64,000 nucleotides of DNA from Acidomonas methanolica (GCF_004346035.1 NZ_SLZN01000004.1:124001-188000); one strand, 5' to 3'; counted from the stretch's first letter, positions 28,606-37,217 are shown. A program made the numbers and translations. Notes: generated from the letters alone by a model not told the origin.

Positions 28606-29729
28606 GCCGGGACGTATTGGGACGGTCGCGCGCGCAGGCAGGGCCGTTCCACCAGCCGCCAGGAGAGAACCGGCCAGGCGATGGTGGTGGCGGCGGCGAA
28701 GGCGAGCGTGGCCGGACGCCCGAGCCCGTACCGCGTATGCAGATCGCCCGCCAGCAGCATGATCGACAGATGCGAAAGATAGAGTCCGTAGCTGTAGGTG
28801 CTGAGGTTGCGCACGACGGCGCCGGGGAGCGGCGGCAGCCGGCGCAGCCGCATCATCGCGGGCACGCAGAGCGCGTAGCCGCACCCGGCGATGTCGAACA
28901 GCGCCATTTTCTGGAAGCGGACGGACCCCAGGGCGACGCCGGACGCGCCCAGCGCCCAGGTGATCCCCAGAATGCCGAGACCGACGGCCAGCAGCGGGCG
29001 CCACGCGCGGCGGAACCGGGCGCTGTCGCGTTGAAGCCATGCGGCCGCGACGCCCCAGGCGAGGGAATCGAGACGGCAGGGAACGATCTTGCTCGTCGCC
29101 TCGTCCCAGTTCACGTCAGGCGGCAGGCTCAGGCGGCACAGCACCGGGACGACGAAGAACAGCGCGAGCGTCAGGGCGAAGGCGCGCCCGCGCGTCAGGC
29201 CCGCGAGGCGCGCGAGCACGAGGCAGAGCGGGAAGGCGAGGTAGAACCATTCCTCGATGCAGAGCGACCAGGAGACGCCGAACCAGCCCGAGACCGGCGG
29301 CCAGAAGAGGTTTTGCGTCAGCGTCGCGTAATAGGGCCAGACGCGCGCCGCCTCCGCGCGCGGGACGCCGAACGGCCCCAGCAGTTCGAGCGGCACGGCG
29401 GCCAGAAGGAAGAACACGTAATAGGCGGGCAACGTGCGCAGCCAGCGCCGCAGGAGGAAACTGCCCCAGAGGGGCGGCCAGTCCCGCGGCGCGCCGTCAT
29501 GGCGGAGGAGATCGAGTATGAGCGTGCCGATGAGGAAGCCGCTCAGCACGAAGAAGAGCATCACGCCCCAGAACCCCAGCGCGGCCAGTCCCGGCGGCTG
29601 GACCGTCCCCCACCACTGGCAGACGATGCCGCCGTCATGGGAGATGAGCACGAACACGATCGCCAGCGCCCTTGCCAGATCGGGACCGGCGAGGCGCGCG
29701 CGCGCATGCTCGAACGAGGGCAGGGCCAT
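28572..29729 (-). CDS. Membrane-bound O-acyltransferase (acyltransferase 3 family)
   Basis: A 385-residue integral membrane protein with about ten helices. It has the acyltransferase-3 features: DLARALAIVFVLISHDGGIV near the N-terminus with the conserved His in the first helix region, FFVLSGFLIGTLIL (about residues 58-71) and SWSLCIEEWFYLAFPL (about 152-167). OafA/YrhL-type enzymes acylate surface polysaccharides or other exported molecules. No glycan cluster is nearby, so the substrate is unknown. It lies 6 bp downstream of the small periplasmic gene and may be co-transcribed with it. Confidence 0.88.
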   Translation of the reverse strand: MALPSFEHARARLAGPDLARALAIVFVLISHDGGIVCQWWGTVQPPGLAALGFWGVMLFFVLSGFLIGTLILDLLRHDGAPRDWPPLWGSFLLRRWLRTLPAYYVFFLLAAVPLELLGPFGVPRAEAARVWPYYATLTQNLFWPPVSGWFGVSWSLCIEEWFYLAFPLCLVLARLAGLTRGRAFALTLALFFVVPVLCRLSLPPDVNWDEATSKIVPCRLDSLAWGVAAAWLQRDSARFRRAWRPLLAVGLGILGITWALGASGVALGSVRFQKMALFDIAGCGYALCVPAMMRLRRLPPLPGAVVRNLSTYSYGLYLSHLSIMLLAGDLHTRYGLGRPATLAFAAATTIAWPVLSWRLVERPCLRARPSQYVPAYAARAAAGAS

Positions 29730-29735
29730 CGGGGG

Positions 29736-30239
29736 TCAGGGGGTCGAGGACATCATGACCGTGATCGTGGGGTCCGGCGCGCCGCTGATTTGCAGCACGT
29801 GCCAGCCCGCATGAAGGGGGAAGCTGACGATCTTGGCGATGCCGGTGCAGTCCGGCCCGTGCTGATGGGCGCTGGACGGCAGATCGGCGCGGTCCTGCAC
29901 CATGTCGATCCAGGCGCGGCCGCTCAGCATGACGCGATAGGTCGCGCCGCTGGGCACGTCGATGCCGATCATTCCGCCATACGGGCCGTGACTCCCCTTG
30001 CCGCCCGGGGGGACGATGAAATGCACGGTTCCGATGTCGGGCAGATGGAGCGTCACGGCGCGGCCCAGCGGCAGCGTCGCCTGATAGGTGCCCGATTCCT
30101 GCCACGCGGCGACGCCGAGGCCGGGATGCGCCCATCTTTCGAAACCGGAAGGAAGAGGCGCATCCCGGGGGCAGGGCGCTGCGTGAGCCGCCCCGAATGC
30201 GAGCAAGGCCGCGACGGCGGGGAAAAAACGATGCTTCAT
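29736..30239 (-). CDS. Periplasmic protein of unknown function
   Basis: The 167-residue protein has a signal peptide (MKHRFFPAVAALLAFGAAHA) and a beta-rich mature domain with GGMIGIDVPSGATYRVMLSG, AWIDMV and HQHGPDCTGIAKIVSFPLHAG. I recall similar alphaproteobacterial proteins being labelled homogentisate 1,2-dioxygenase in some annotations, but nothing here supports that activity and the size is wrong. Two cysteines (one just after the signal peptide, one in DCTG) could form a disulfide. No ribosome binding site precedes the ATG, and a -10-like hexamer ends 8 bp before it. Confidence 0.7.
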   Translation of the reverse strand: MKHRFFPAVAALLAFGAAHAAPCPRDAPLPSGFERWAHPGLGVAAWQESGTYQATLPLGRAVTLHLPDIGTVHFIVPPGGKGSHGPYGGMIGIDVPSGATYRVMLSGRAWIDMVQDRADLPSSAHQHGPDCTGIAKIVSFPLHAGWHVLQISGAPDPTITVMMSSTP

Positions 30240-30247
30240 GATGCGCG

Positions 30248-30276
30248 AGCGTAGCTTGCGAGCGATGCCGCGTCCA
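30248..30276 (-). promoter_or_regulatory. Possible leaderless promoter of the periplasmic protein gene
   Basis: On the minus strand TGGACG (30276-30271), a 17-bp spacer, then TACGCT (30253-30248). The hexamer ends 8 bp before the ATG at 30239, so transcription could begin at the start codon. Confidence 0.4.
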
Positions 30277-30343
30277 TTCCCGCGCCTCGCCGACTTGGCG
30301 TGCAGGGTTTCCAAAGGGCGGGGTCCGCGTGCCGCCGGAGTCC

Positions 30344-30371
30344 TTGCGCCGCTCGGGGCGTGCGCTACCAT
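30344..30371 (+). promoter_or_regulatory. Possible promoter of modABC
   Basis: TTGCGC (30344-30349), a 16-bp spacer, then TACCAT (30366-30371), 23 bp before the modA ATG. I saw no clear ModE-type palindrome beside it. Confidence 0.4.
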
Positions 30372-30394
30372 CGGCGCAAAAGACGGAGGCGTGA

Positions 30395-31141
30395 ATGAAA
30401 TGGCGGGCGATGGCCGTGCTGGCCCTGATGGCCGGGGCGACGGGGGCGGGGGCTGCGCGGGCGGAAACGGCGCGGGTGGCGATCGCCGCCAATTTCATCG
30501 CTCCGGCGAAAGTGCTGATCGTCGCCTATGACCAGGCGAGCGGCAACGACGTGCAGGCGAGTTTCGGGTCGAGCGGACAGTTCCTGACGCAGATCCGCAA
30601 CGGCGCGCCGTTCGACGCCTTTCTCTCCGCCGATGCGGCCCGGCCGGACTCCCTGCTGAAGGCGCATCTGGCGGTGAGCGGCAGCGGTTTCACCTATGCC
30701 GTCGGGACGCTCGTGCTGTGGAGCGGCGACGCGGCTCTGCCGGCGGGGGAAGCCGTCCTGCGGAGCGGGCGGTTCGCCCATCTGGCGATCTGCAATCCCG
30801 CGCTCGCCCCCTATGGCGCGGCGGCGGTCGAGGCGATGCGGAAGCTCGGCGTTTACGACGCGCTCGAACCGCGTCTCGTCGTCGGGGCGGATGTGGCGCA
30901 GGCCTGGCAGTTCGCCCGCTCGGGGAGCGCCGAGCTGGGTTTCGTCGCCTATTCGCAGGTCAAGGCGGCGGGGAACCCCGGCAGTGTCTGGGTCGTGCCG
31001 GAGACGCTCTATGCTCCGATTCATCAGGACGCGGTGCTGCTGGCGCATGGTGAAGGGAATGCGGCGGCGAAGGGATTTCTCGCCTATCTGAAGACGCCGG
31101 CCGCGCGGGCGGTCATTGCCCGCTATGGATACGGGAAATGA
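30395..31141 (+). CDS. modA: Molybdate-binding periplasmic protein
   Basis: Captures molybdate for import. A signal peptide (about residues 1-24, ending GAARAE) is followed by the ModA pattern VAIAANFIAPAKVLIVAYDQ, SFGSSGQFLTQIRNGAPFDAF (ligand-binding serines) and LSADAARPDSLL. The length (248 residues) is typical. It heads modA-modB-modC. Molybdenum would serve molybdopterin enzymes encoded elsewhere. Confidence 0.94.
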   Translation: MKWRAMAVLALMAGATGAGAARAETARVAIAANFIAPAKVLIVAYDQASGNDVQASFGSSGQFLTQIRNGAPFDAFLSADAARPDSLLKAHLAVSGSGFTYAVGTLVLWSGDAALPAGEAVLRSGRFAHLAICNPALAPYGAAAVEAMRKLGVYDALEPRLVVGADVAQAWQFARSGSAELGFVAYSQVKAAGNPGSVWVVPETLYAPIHQDAVLLAHGEGNAAAKGFLAYLKTPAARAVIARYGYGK

Positions 31142-31174
31142 GGTCGCGTCCCGCATGGTAAGGGAGCCCGCACG

Positions 31175-31858
31175 GTGATGGACCCGGATCTCGGCGTGGC
31201 GATCTGGCTGACGGTCAAGCTCGCGACGGTGACGACCGTGCTGTCGATGGCGGTCGGCGCGCCGATCGCCTGGCGGCTGGCGCGCGGGCGCGGATTCTGG
31301 CGGGATGTGGCGGCGAGCGTGCTGTCCCTGCCGATGGTTCTGCCGCCGACGGTACTGGGCTTCTACATGCTCCTGCTGCTGGGGCCGCGCGGCCCCGGCG
31401 GCGCGGTGGCCGGGCTCTGGGGGGCGAGAACGCTGGCGTTCAGCTTCGGGGGGCTGGTTTTTGCCTCGGTCGCGGCGTCGCTGCCTTTCGTGATCCAGTC
31501 GGCGCGGGCGGGGTTCGAGAGCGTCGATCCCCGGCTGATCGAGGCCGCCTGGACGCTGCGCGCCACGCCTCTGCGGGCCTTCGTCACCGTGGGGGTTCCG
31601 CTGGCCGCGCCGGGGCTGGCGGCGGCGGCGGTGCTGGCCTTCGCGCACACGGTGGGCGAGTTCGGGCTGATCCTGATGATCGGCGGCGATCTGCCGGGGC
31701 GGACTCGGGTGCTGTCCATCGCGCTCTATGACGCGGTGGAGTCGGATCGCTGGGGCGAGGCGCACTGGATCGCCGGGGGGATGGTGGCGTTTTCCTTTCT
31801 CGCCGTGCTGGGGCTGACCGTCACCCAGCGCCTGATGTCGCGGTCCCGCGCGCCGTGA
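31175..31858 (+). CDS. modB: Molybdate ABC transporter permease
   Basis: A 227-residue inner membrane permease with about five or six helices. The binding-protein-dependent transport loop (EAAWTLRATPLRAFVTVGVPLAAPG, about residues 123-147, in part) couples to ModC, and AHTVGEFGLILMIGGDLPG is typical of ModB. AGGGAG lies 8 bp before GTG 31175; ATG 31178 is an alternative. Its stop overlaps the modC start by 4 bp (GTGA). Confidence 0.94.
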   Translation: MMDPDLGVAIWLTVKLATVTTVLSMAVGAPIAWRLARGRGFWRDVAASVLSLPMVLPPTVLGFYMLLLLGPRGPGGAVAGLWGARTLAFSFGGLVFASVAASLPFVIQSARAGFESVDPRLIEAAWTLRATPLRAFVTVGVPLAAPGLAAAAVLAFAHTVGEFGLILMIGGDLPGRTRVLSIALYDAVESDRWGEAHWIAGGMVAFSFLAVLGLTVTQRLMSRSRAP

Positions 31859-32454
31859 GCGGAGTGGAGGCGGCGTTCAGCGGGCGGATCAGCGGGAAGA
31901 TGCTGGATGTCGCCATCGCCGTTCCCGCAGCGGGGGTGACGGCGATGGTGGGGCCGTCCGGCGCGGGCAAGACGACGGTCCTGCGCGCCATGGCCGGGCT
32001 GCATCGTTTCGCTCAGGGGCGGTGCGTCGTGAACGGCGTGGTCTGGCAGGACGACTCGGTGTTCCTTCCGCCCTGGCGGCGCGGCACCGGCTATGTGTTC
32101 CAGGAATCGGCGCTCTTTCCGCATCTCGATGTGCGGCGGAACCTGCTGTACGGCGCGCGCTCGGGCGGGCTGGACGAGATCGCGGCGCTGCTCGATCTCG
32201 CGCCCCTGCTGGGGCGGGGGGTGAAGGCGCTTTCGGGCGGCGAGCGCCAGCGTGTGGCGCTGGGGCGGGCGCTGCTCTCGCGGCCGGTGCTGATGCTGAT
32301 GGACGAGCCGCTTTCGGCGCTGGATCATGCGGCGCGCGACAAGGTTCTCGCCCGCCTGCGCCCGTTTCTCGCCGCGCGGGGGCTGCCCGCGCTCTATGTG
32401 ACGCATGATCCGGCGGAGCGGGCGGCCATCGCCGACCGGGAGGTAGTCCTCTGA
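31855..32454 (+). CDS. modC: Molybdate ABC transporter ATPase, short form
   Basis: The ATPase that drives molybdate import. Walker A GPSGAGKTT (about residues 31-39), signature LSGGERQR (about 125-132) and Walker B VLMLMDEPLSALD (about 145-157) are intact. At 199 residues it is much shorter than the usual ModC of about 350 because it ends soon after the H-loop (YVTHDP) and lacks the C-terminal molybdate-binding TOBE/MOP domain. The stop is followed at once by the convergent NDH-2 gene. It should still form the nucleotide-binding dimer but may lack molybdate-dependent feedback. Confidence 0.9.
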   Translation: MSGVEAAFSGRISGKMLDVAIAVPAAGVTAMVGPSGAGKTTVLRAMAGLHRFAQGRCVVNGVVWQDDSVFLPPWRRGTGYVFQESALFPHLDVRRNLLYGARSGGLDEIAALLDLAPLLGRGVKALSGGERQRVALGRALLSRPVLMLMDEPLSALDHAARDKVLARLRPFLAARGLPALYVTHDPAERAAIADREVVL

Positions 32455-32461
32455 GGGGGGC

Positions 32462-33811
32462 TCAGTCCAGCCGCACGGCCGGGCGGATGAAACGGTCGAG
32501 CCCATCGGTGATCATGGAGAGCAGCCCCCGCCACGGGCCGTAGATTTCGAACTGATGCTGGCGGTAGAGCGCCAGATGGCCCACCCGCGCGGAGAGCCCG
32601 CGGAACCATCCGCCGCCGAAAACGGTGCCGCCGGAGAAGGTGCCCCAGCCATTGTAATCGCTCAACGCCACGATCGCGCCCTTGTTGCGGAACGTCCAGT
32701 CGGGGACCGGCGTGCCGGCGAGCAGCCGAGCGGGGAGGTGGCGCGCGAGATGGTGAGCCTGCTGACGCGCGGCCTGCGCCGTGGGCGCGACCGGGTTGCC
32801 GACGATGAAGGAGCAGTCGCCCATGGCGAAGAAGCGGTCGTCGTCGATGGATTGCAGGGAGGGATGCACCTCGACCTGGCCCGAGCGGGTCAGCTTGAGG
32901 GCCCCGAAGCGTTCCGTCACGGCAGGCGCGCGAACGCCCGCCGCCCAGACGCGCAGCTCGGCGTCGACGCGGCCGCCGTCGCGGAGCGTGTAGCCGGTCG
33001 CGTCGGCGCCAGTCACCATGGCGTTCATGCGGACGGTGACGCCCAGGGCTTCGAGCTCCTTCGTGGCCGCGGCCGAGACCTCCTCGGGGAAGGCGGGCAG
33101 GATGCGCGTCCCGGCTTCGAGCAGGGTGACGTTGAGCGTCGGCGGGGTCTGGCCGAAAGAATAGAGGGCGGCCAGTTCGAGCGCCTTGTGCAGTTCGGCC
33201 GCAAGCTGCGTGCCGGTGGCGCCGCCGCCGACGATGGCGATGTTGAGCGGTTCGTGGTCGGCGAAGGCGCGGAGCAGGGCCATGCGGAATTTCTCGTTGA
33301 AGCTGTTGGCTTCGACGAAATTGTCAATGAAGAGGCAATGCTCCAGAATGCCGGGCGTGCCGAAATCATTGGCGCGGCTGCCGATGGCGAGCACGACGAT
33401 ATCGTAGTGCACCATGCGCTCGCCCAGCACCTCCGACCCGTCCGCGGCGCGGACGGGGGCCAGCGTCAGGGCGCGGTTCTCGCGATCGATCGCGGTGATC
33501 TCGCCCGGCCAGAATTCGAAATGGTGACGACTCGCCTGGGGCAGGAAGGGGATGCGGTCATTCTCGTTCTGCGCCGTGCCCGCCGCGAAGCAGTGGAGCA
33601 TGGGTTTCCACACATGGGCGAAACTCTTGTCCACCAGGGTGATGGCCGCCTGTCCCGTGCGGCCGAGCTGATCGCCCAGCCGCGTGGCGAGCGCGAGTCC
33701 CGCGACGCCGCCGCCCACGATGACGAGACGCGGCTTGTGGAGCTGTGGCGGGGAGGAAGGATCTCGAGGTGAGGCGGTCTGGTTCACGGAAGATATCTCC
33801 GGCTGTTCCAT
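32462..33811 (-). CDS. ndh: Type II NADH dehydrogenase (NDH-2)
   Basis: A single-subunit FAD enzyme passing electrons from NADH to quinone without proton pumping. The FAD fold (LVIVGGGVAGLALATRLG, about residues 29-46) and the NADH fold (IAIVGGGATGTQLAAEL, about 190-206) are clear, with FFAMGDCSFIVG near the second FAD contact (about 333). The last 35 residues (WRGLLSMITDGLDRFIRPAV) can form the amphipathic membrane anchor. The length is 449 residues. It lies downstream of the aldehyde dehydrogenase on the same strand, past a hairpin, so co-regulation is possible but read-through would be needed. Confidence 0.9.
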   Translation of the reverse strand: MEQPEISSVNQTASPRDPSSPPQLHKPRLVIVGGGVAGLALATRLGDQLGRTGQAAITLVDKSFAHVWKPMLHCFAAGTAQNENDRIPFLPQASRHHFEFWPGEITAIDRENRALTLAPVRAADGSEVLGERMVHYDIVVLAIGSRANDFGTPGILEHCLFIDNFVEANSFNEKFRMALLRAFADHEPLNIAIVGGGATGTQLAAELHKALELAALYSFGQTPPTLNVTLLEAGTRILPAFPEEVSAAATKELEALGVTVRMNAMVTGADATGYTLRDGGRVDAELRVWAAGVRAPAVTERFGALKLTRSGQVEVHPSLQSIDDDRFFAMGDCSFIVGNPVAPTAQAARQQAHHLARHLPARLLAGTPVPDWTFRNKGAIVALSDYNGWGTFSGGTVFGGGWFRGLSARVGHLALYRQHQFEIYGPWRGLLSMITDGLDRFIRPAVRLD

Positions 33812-33928
33812 GCGTCGGATGACGGCCTCTTATAAAAAGCGGAATTATCCGGACGGCAAGCGTCTCTTTTCCTGGCGCGCCCAACACCGGAAGCCAACAC
33901 CTCAAGAAGGCAGGAAACATGAATGTGA

Positions 33929-33950
33929 GAAGGGGCCCGAAGGCCCCTTC
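33929..33950 (-). terminator. GC-rich hairpin after the aldehyde dehydrogenase gene
   Basis: A 9-bp stem (GAAGGGGCC / GGCCCCTTC) with a 4-base loop lies 12 bp past the aldehyde dehydrogenase stop on the minus strand. The following minus-strand sequence is only weakly U-rich, so it may slow or partly stop transcription into ndh. Confidence 0.6.
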
Positions 33951-33961
33951 CCCAGTTCCGC

Positions 33962-35467
33962 TCAGAAGAAGCCGAGCTTCTTTTCGCTGTAGCTGACCAG
34001 CATGTTCTTGGTCTGCTGGTAGTGCTCCAGCACCATCTTGTGCGTCTCGCGCCCGATGCCGGATTTCTTGTAGCCGCCGAAAGCGGCATGAGCGGGATAG
34101 GCGTGATAGCAGTTGATCCACACACGCCCGGCTTCGAGCCCGCGACCCATGTGGAAGCAGGTATTGGCGTTGCGGCTCCACACGCCGGCGCCGAGACCGT
34201 ATTCGGTGTCGTTGGCGATGGCGAGGGCTTCGGCCTCGGTCTTGAAGGTCGTGACCGCGAGGACCGGGCCGAAGATCTCCTCCTGGAAGATCCGCATCTT
34301 GTTGTTGCCCTTGAAGACGGTCGGCTCGACATAGAATCCGTCATTGAAGGAGGCGCCGAGATCGGGGCGCGCGCCGCCGGTCAGGAGCTGCGCGCCTTCC
34401 TGCTTGCCGATCTCGATATAGCTGAGGATCTTGTCCTCCTGCATCTTCGAGTTCTGCGCGCCCATCATGGTGGTGGGGTCGAGCGGGTTGCCCTGCTTGA
34501 TCGCCTTCACGCGGGGAAGGACGCGCTCCATGAAGCGGTCATAGATCGATTCATGCACCAGCGCGCGGCTCGGGCAGGAGCAGATCTGGCCCTGGTTGAG
34601 CGCGAACATGGTGAAGCCCTCGACGGCCTTGTCAAGATAGTCGTCATCATGATCCATGATGTCGGCGAAGAAGACGTTGGGCGACTTGCCGCCGAGTTCC
34701 AGCGTCGCGGGGATGAGGTTCTCCGCCGCCGCATGGGCGATGAACTTGCCGGTCGCCGTCGAACCGGTGAAGGCGATCTTGGCGATGCGCGTGTTGTTCG
34801 CCAGCGCCGCGCCGACATTCTTGCCCAGCCCGTTGACGATGTTGAGCACGCCGGGCGGGAAGAGGTCGCCGATGATCTCCATGACGACCAGCAGCGAGGC
34901 CGGGGTGGTCTCGGCGGGCTTCATGACGACGCAATTGCCGGCGGCCAGCGCCGGCGCCAGCTTCCAGGCGGCCATCAGGATCGGGAAGTTCCACGGAATG
35001 ATCTGGCCGACGACGCCCAGCGGCTCGTGGAAATGGTAGGCGTAGGTCGTCGCGTCGATCTCGGAGATTCCGCCTTCCTGCGCGCGCAGGCACCCGGCGA
35101 AGTAGCGGAAATGATCGATGGCGAGCGGGATGTCCGCGTTCATCGTCTCGCGGATGGGCTTGCCGTTGTCCCACGTCTCGGCGCGGGCGATGAGATCGAG
35201 ATTCTGCTCCATGCGGTCCGCGGCGCGGAGCAGGGCGAGGGAGCGGGCGGCGGGCGAGGTGGCGGCCCAGCCGGCCTTCGCCTTGTGCGCGGCGTCCAGC
35301 GCCAGCTCGATATCGGCGGCCGTGGAGGACGGAACCTCGCACAGGATCTGGCCGTTCACCGGCGACGGATTCTTGAGATACTGGCCCTCGACGGGCGCGC
35401 GCCACTCGCCGCCGATATAGTTCTCGTAACGGGACTTGAAGGGGGGAACCTGGTTGGATGCAGACAT
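33962..35467 (-). CDS. NAD(P)-dependent aldehyde dehydrogenase, ExaC/AcoD type
   Basis: Oxidises aldehydes, probably acetaldehyde, to the acid. The 501-residue protein closely follows the ExaC/AcoD pattern: [13 protein letters not shown] at the start, [20 protein letters not shown] (about residues 152-171), [11 protein letters not shown], the catalytic glutamate in [10 protein letters not shown] (about 262-271) and the catalytic cysteine in [10 protein letters not shown] (about 300-309). I chose ATG 35467 over an in-frame GTG at 35476 because AAAGG is well placed only for the former. With pdc in this window it completes pyruvate to acetate. A palindrome about 200 bp upstream may be an operator. 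Confidence 0.93.
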   Translation of the reverse strand: MSASNQVPPFKSRYENYIGGEWRAPVEGQYLKNPSPVNGQILCEVPSSTAADIELALDAAHKAKAGWAATSPAARSLALLRAADRMEQNLDLIARAETWDNGKPIRETMNADIPLAIDHFRYFAGCLRAQEGGISEIDATTYAYHFHEPLGVVGQIIPWNFPILMAAWKLAPALAAGNCVVMKPAETTPASLLVVMEIIGDLFPPGVLNIVNGLGKNVGAALANNTRIAKIAFTGSTATGKFIAHAAAENLIPATLELGGKSPNVFFADIMDHDDDYLDKAVEGFTMFALNQGQICSCPSRALVHESIYDRFMERVLPRVKAIKQGNPLDPTTMMGAQNSKMQEDKILSYIEIGKQEGAQLLTGGARPDLGASFNDGFYVEPTVFKGNNKMRIFQEEIFGPVLAVTTFKTEAEALAIANDTEYGLGAGVWSRNANTCFHMGRGLEAGRVWINCYHAYPAHAAFGGYKKSGIGRETHKMVLEHYQQTKNMLVSYSEKKLGFF

Positions 35468-35926
35468 GATCGTCACAGCCTTTCGTGCTGGTCTGAACGG
35501 GACACGGCGCGTCGGTCATGTCCGGACCGGAGGATCATAACACAAAAACGGTTATCATCTGCCGTCCGGACGTTACAGCCGTCGTGTCGCTTCCGATGCG
35601 TCCGAGGGAACGTCGTTCAAGGACTTGCAGTTAGGCCAGCCCTGATAACGGGACCAAGAGCGCGGAATATCACAAATAAGTGATAATAGCACCCGGTGCC
35701 ATAAATCGCGACCTAACTGCCTGTTGAAGAATAATAACATCCCGGTGAGCCCATCACATCGAATTTTCGTTACTTTCGCCGGATTCGTGGTCGGGACGGC
35801 GTCCGAGCGAAATCCGGGACAGGCGCGCGCGGACAGGGTAGAACGAATCGGCTCGTTTTCCCGATCCGTCCCCGTTCCGGACTCCCCGTTCCAGAACCTT
35901 CGTCCTAAAATCTTCAGGAGATCCTC
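35468..35926. other. Long divergent intergenic region (aldehyde dehydrogenase / S1-P1 nuclease)
   Basis: This 459-bp region has no supportable gene. Its middle (35640-35730) is AT-richer than its surroundings and holds two inverted repeats: TATCAC-N6-GTGATA at 35668-35685 and GCACC-C-GGTGC at 35689-35699. It probably contains the promoters of both flanking genes. I found no convincing sigma-54 site. Confidence 0.6.
35668..35685. promoter_or_regulatory. Inverted repeat TATCAC-N6-GTGATA, candidate operator
   Basis: Perfect 6-6-6 inverted repeat, followed 3 bp later by GCACC-C-GGTGC. It lies 201 bp upstream of the aldehyde dehydrogenase start and 242 bp upstream of the S1/P1 nuclease start. The arms are reversed relative to a CRP site. 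Confidence 0.4.
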
Positions 35927-36829
35927 GTGCCGTCGTCACTCCGTCTCGTGTCGCTCCTCTTCGCGGCCGTCGCCGTCGCCCCTGCCGCACGCGCCTGGGG
36001 GCCGTACGGCCATGCGATCGTCGCCGATATCGCCCAGTCCCGTCTGACGCCGCAGGCCGCGCAGGGCGTGGCCGCCCTTCTGGCGCAGGAGGGGCATCAG
36101 TCTCTGGACGAGGTGGCGTCCTGGCCGGACACGATCGGCCATCTGCCCCGGAGCGCGGGCGGCGCGCCGGAGACTCTGTCCTGGCATTATGTGGATATCG
36201 ACGTGGCGGAGCAGGCGTACGACCGGGCGCGCGACTGCCCGGGGGATGCCTGCGTGGTGGAGAAGCTGCCGCAGATGGAAGCTGTGCTGGCCGATGCGCA
36301 TGCCCCGGCGGAGAAGCGGCTGGAGGCGCTGAAATGGGTGGTGCATCTGGTGGGCGACATCCACCAGCCGCTTCACGCCGCCCAGCGCGCCGAAGACAAG
36401 GGCGGCAATACGGTGCGGCTCACCTATTATGGGGATGATGCCAACGGTCATATGAACCTGCACTCACTTTGGGACAGCGGCGTGATCGACAGGGAGGCGG
36501 GGCTGGTCGTGGGGCGGCATTACAGCATCGACTTCGCCGCCGCCCGGAAGGAAGCGAAGGTGCTGGACGCGGCGATCACGCCGGACGAGGCGGCTTACTG
36601 GGCGTCCGACGTGACGCCGGGCGGAGAGCGCCGCGCGGCGATCGACTGGGCGGATGAGAGCCATGGCCTCGCGCGGAGTCTTGTCTATGGGGCGTTGCCC
36701 GCGAACAAGGGGGCCGATCTGGGCGACGCCTATTCCGCCATGGCCTGGCCGGTGGTCCAGATCCGGCTGGAGCAGGCCGGCGTGCGGCTCGCCGCCGTGC
36801 TGAATCAGAGCTTCGGACCCTCGCCGTAA
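35927..36829 (+). CDS. Secreted S1/P1-type zinc nuclease
   Basis: Degrades single-stranded DNA or RNA outside the cytoplasm. The signal peptide ends ARA, so the mature protein would start with Trp24, and in this family the N-terminal Trp itself binds zinc. The other ligands are visible: H29 in WGPYGH, the Asp in SWPD, the His in SWHYVD, the His/Asp set in HLVGDIHQPLH and the pair in LHSLWD. The length (300 residues) is typical. The start is GTG with AGGAG 6 bp upstream. Its 3' end overlaps the convergent DUF6525 gene by 25 bp. Confidence 0.92.
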   Translation: MPSSLRLVSLLFAAVAVAPAARAWGPYGHAIVADIAQSRLTPQAAQGVAALLAQEGHQSLDEVASWPDTIGHLPRSAGGAPETLSWHYVDIDVAEQAYDRARDCPGDACVVEKLPQMEAVLADAHAPAEKRLEALKWVVHLVGDIHQPLHAAQRAEDKGGNTVRLTYYGDDANGHMNLHSLWDSGVIDREAGLVVGRHYSIDFAAARKEAKVLDAAITPDEAAYWASDVTPGGERRAAIDWADESHGLARSLVYGALPANKGADLGDAYSAMAWPVVQIRLEQAGVRLAAVLNQSFGPSP

Positions 36830-37134
36830 CGCTGGATCGAGACCTTCGCCGCGACATGCGGCAGGGGCGCGCGACAGGTGATGAAGGCGTCCTGCTCCAG
36901 CCGTTCGCAATAATCGAGATAGCGGAGCAGAGCGCGCTCGGCGCGCGGTCCGGGGCCATGGACGCGCTTGTAATGGCGCCAGAGATGCAGGGCGTTGACA
37001 GGCCATGGATCATAGGCGTGCTCCATCAGGCGATGCCGGATCGCGGGAGGCAGGCTGTCGAAGGCGGCCCAGGGGTCGCCCTCATGGCGTCTCCAGAGGG
37101 CGTCGCGCCCGTTTTCGTCGTTATGGTCCGGCAT
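36805..37134 (-). CDS. DUF6525-like small protein
   Basis: A 109-residue soluble, helical protein with the pattern WRRHEGDPWAAFDSLPPAIR then DPWPVNALHLWRHYK, which resembles the DUF6525 family of alphaproteobacteria. The function is unknown, and no signal peptide or catalytic motif is visible. I chose ATG 37134; an upstream in-frame ATG would add a hydrophobic stretch (MICYIILYPARPKA) running into the palindrome, which seems less likely. It is divergent from amn. Confidence 0.65.
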   Translation of the reverse strand: MPDHNDENGRDALWRRHEGDPWAAFDSLPPAIRHRLMEHAYDPWPVNALHLWRHYKRVHGPGPRAERALLRYLDYCERLEQDAFITCRAPLPHVAAKVSIQRYGEGPKL

Positions 37135-37157
37135 GGCTTTCGGTCTCGCAGGATATA

Positions 37158-37178
37158 GAATGATATAACATATCATTC
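37158..37178. promoter_or_regulatory. Perfect 9-3-9 palindrome between DUF6525 and amn
   Basis: GAATGATAT-AAC-ATATCATTC, 24 bp upstream of the DUF6525 ATG and 39 bp upstream of the amn TTG. It is very AT-rich for this genome and sits where both divergent promoters must be, so it is a strong candidate operator. Confidence 0.6.
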
Positions 37179-37217
37179 CCTGCGGGCTTGTCACGGGAGG
37201 CCCGACGAGGAGAACTC

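Noticed and set aside
25912-29040. 1042-codon open frame on the minus strand opposite gltB
   Set aside because: It is antisense to a clearly conserved gene, is Arg/His/Gly-rich as expected for a shadow frame in GC-rich DNA, and shows no domain.
35689-35705. Sigma-54-like TGGCAC before the aldehyde dehydrogenase on the minus strand
   Set aside because: The GG and GC elements are 2 bp too close for a sigma-54 promoter.
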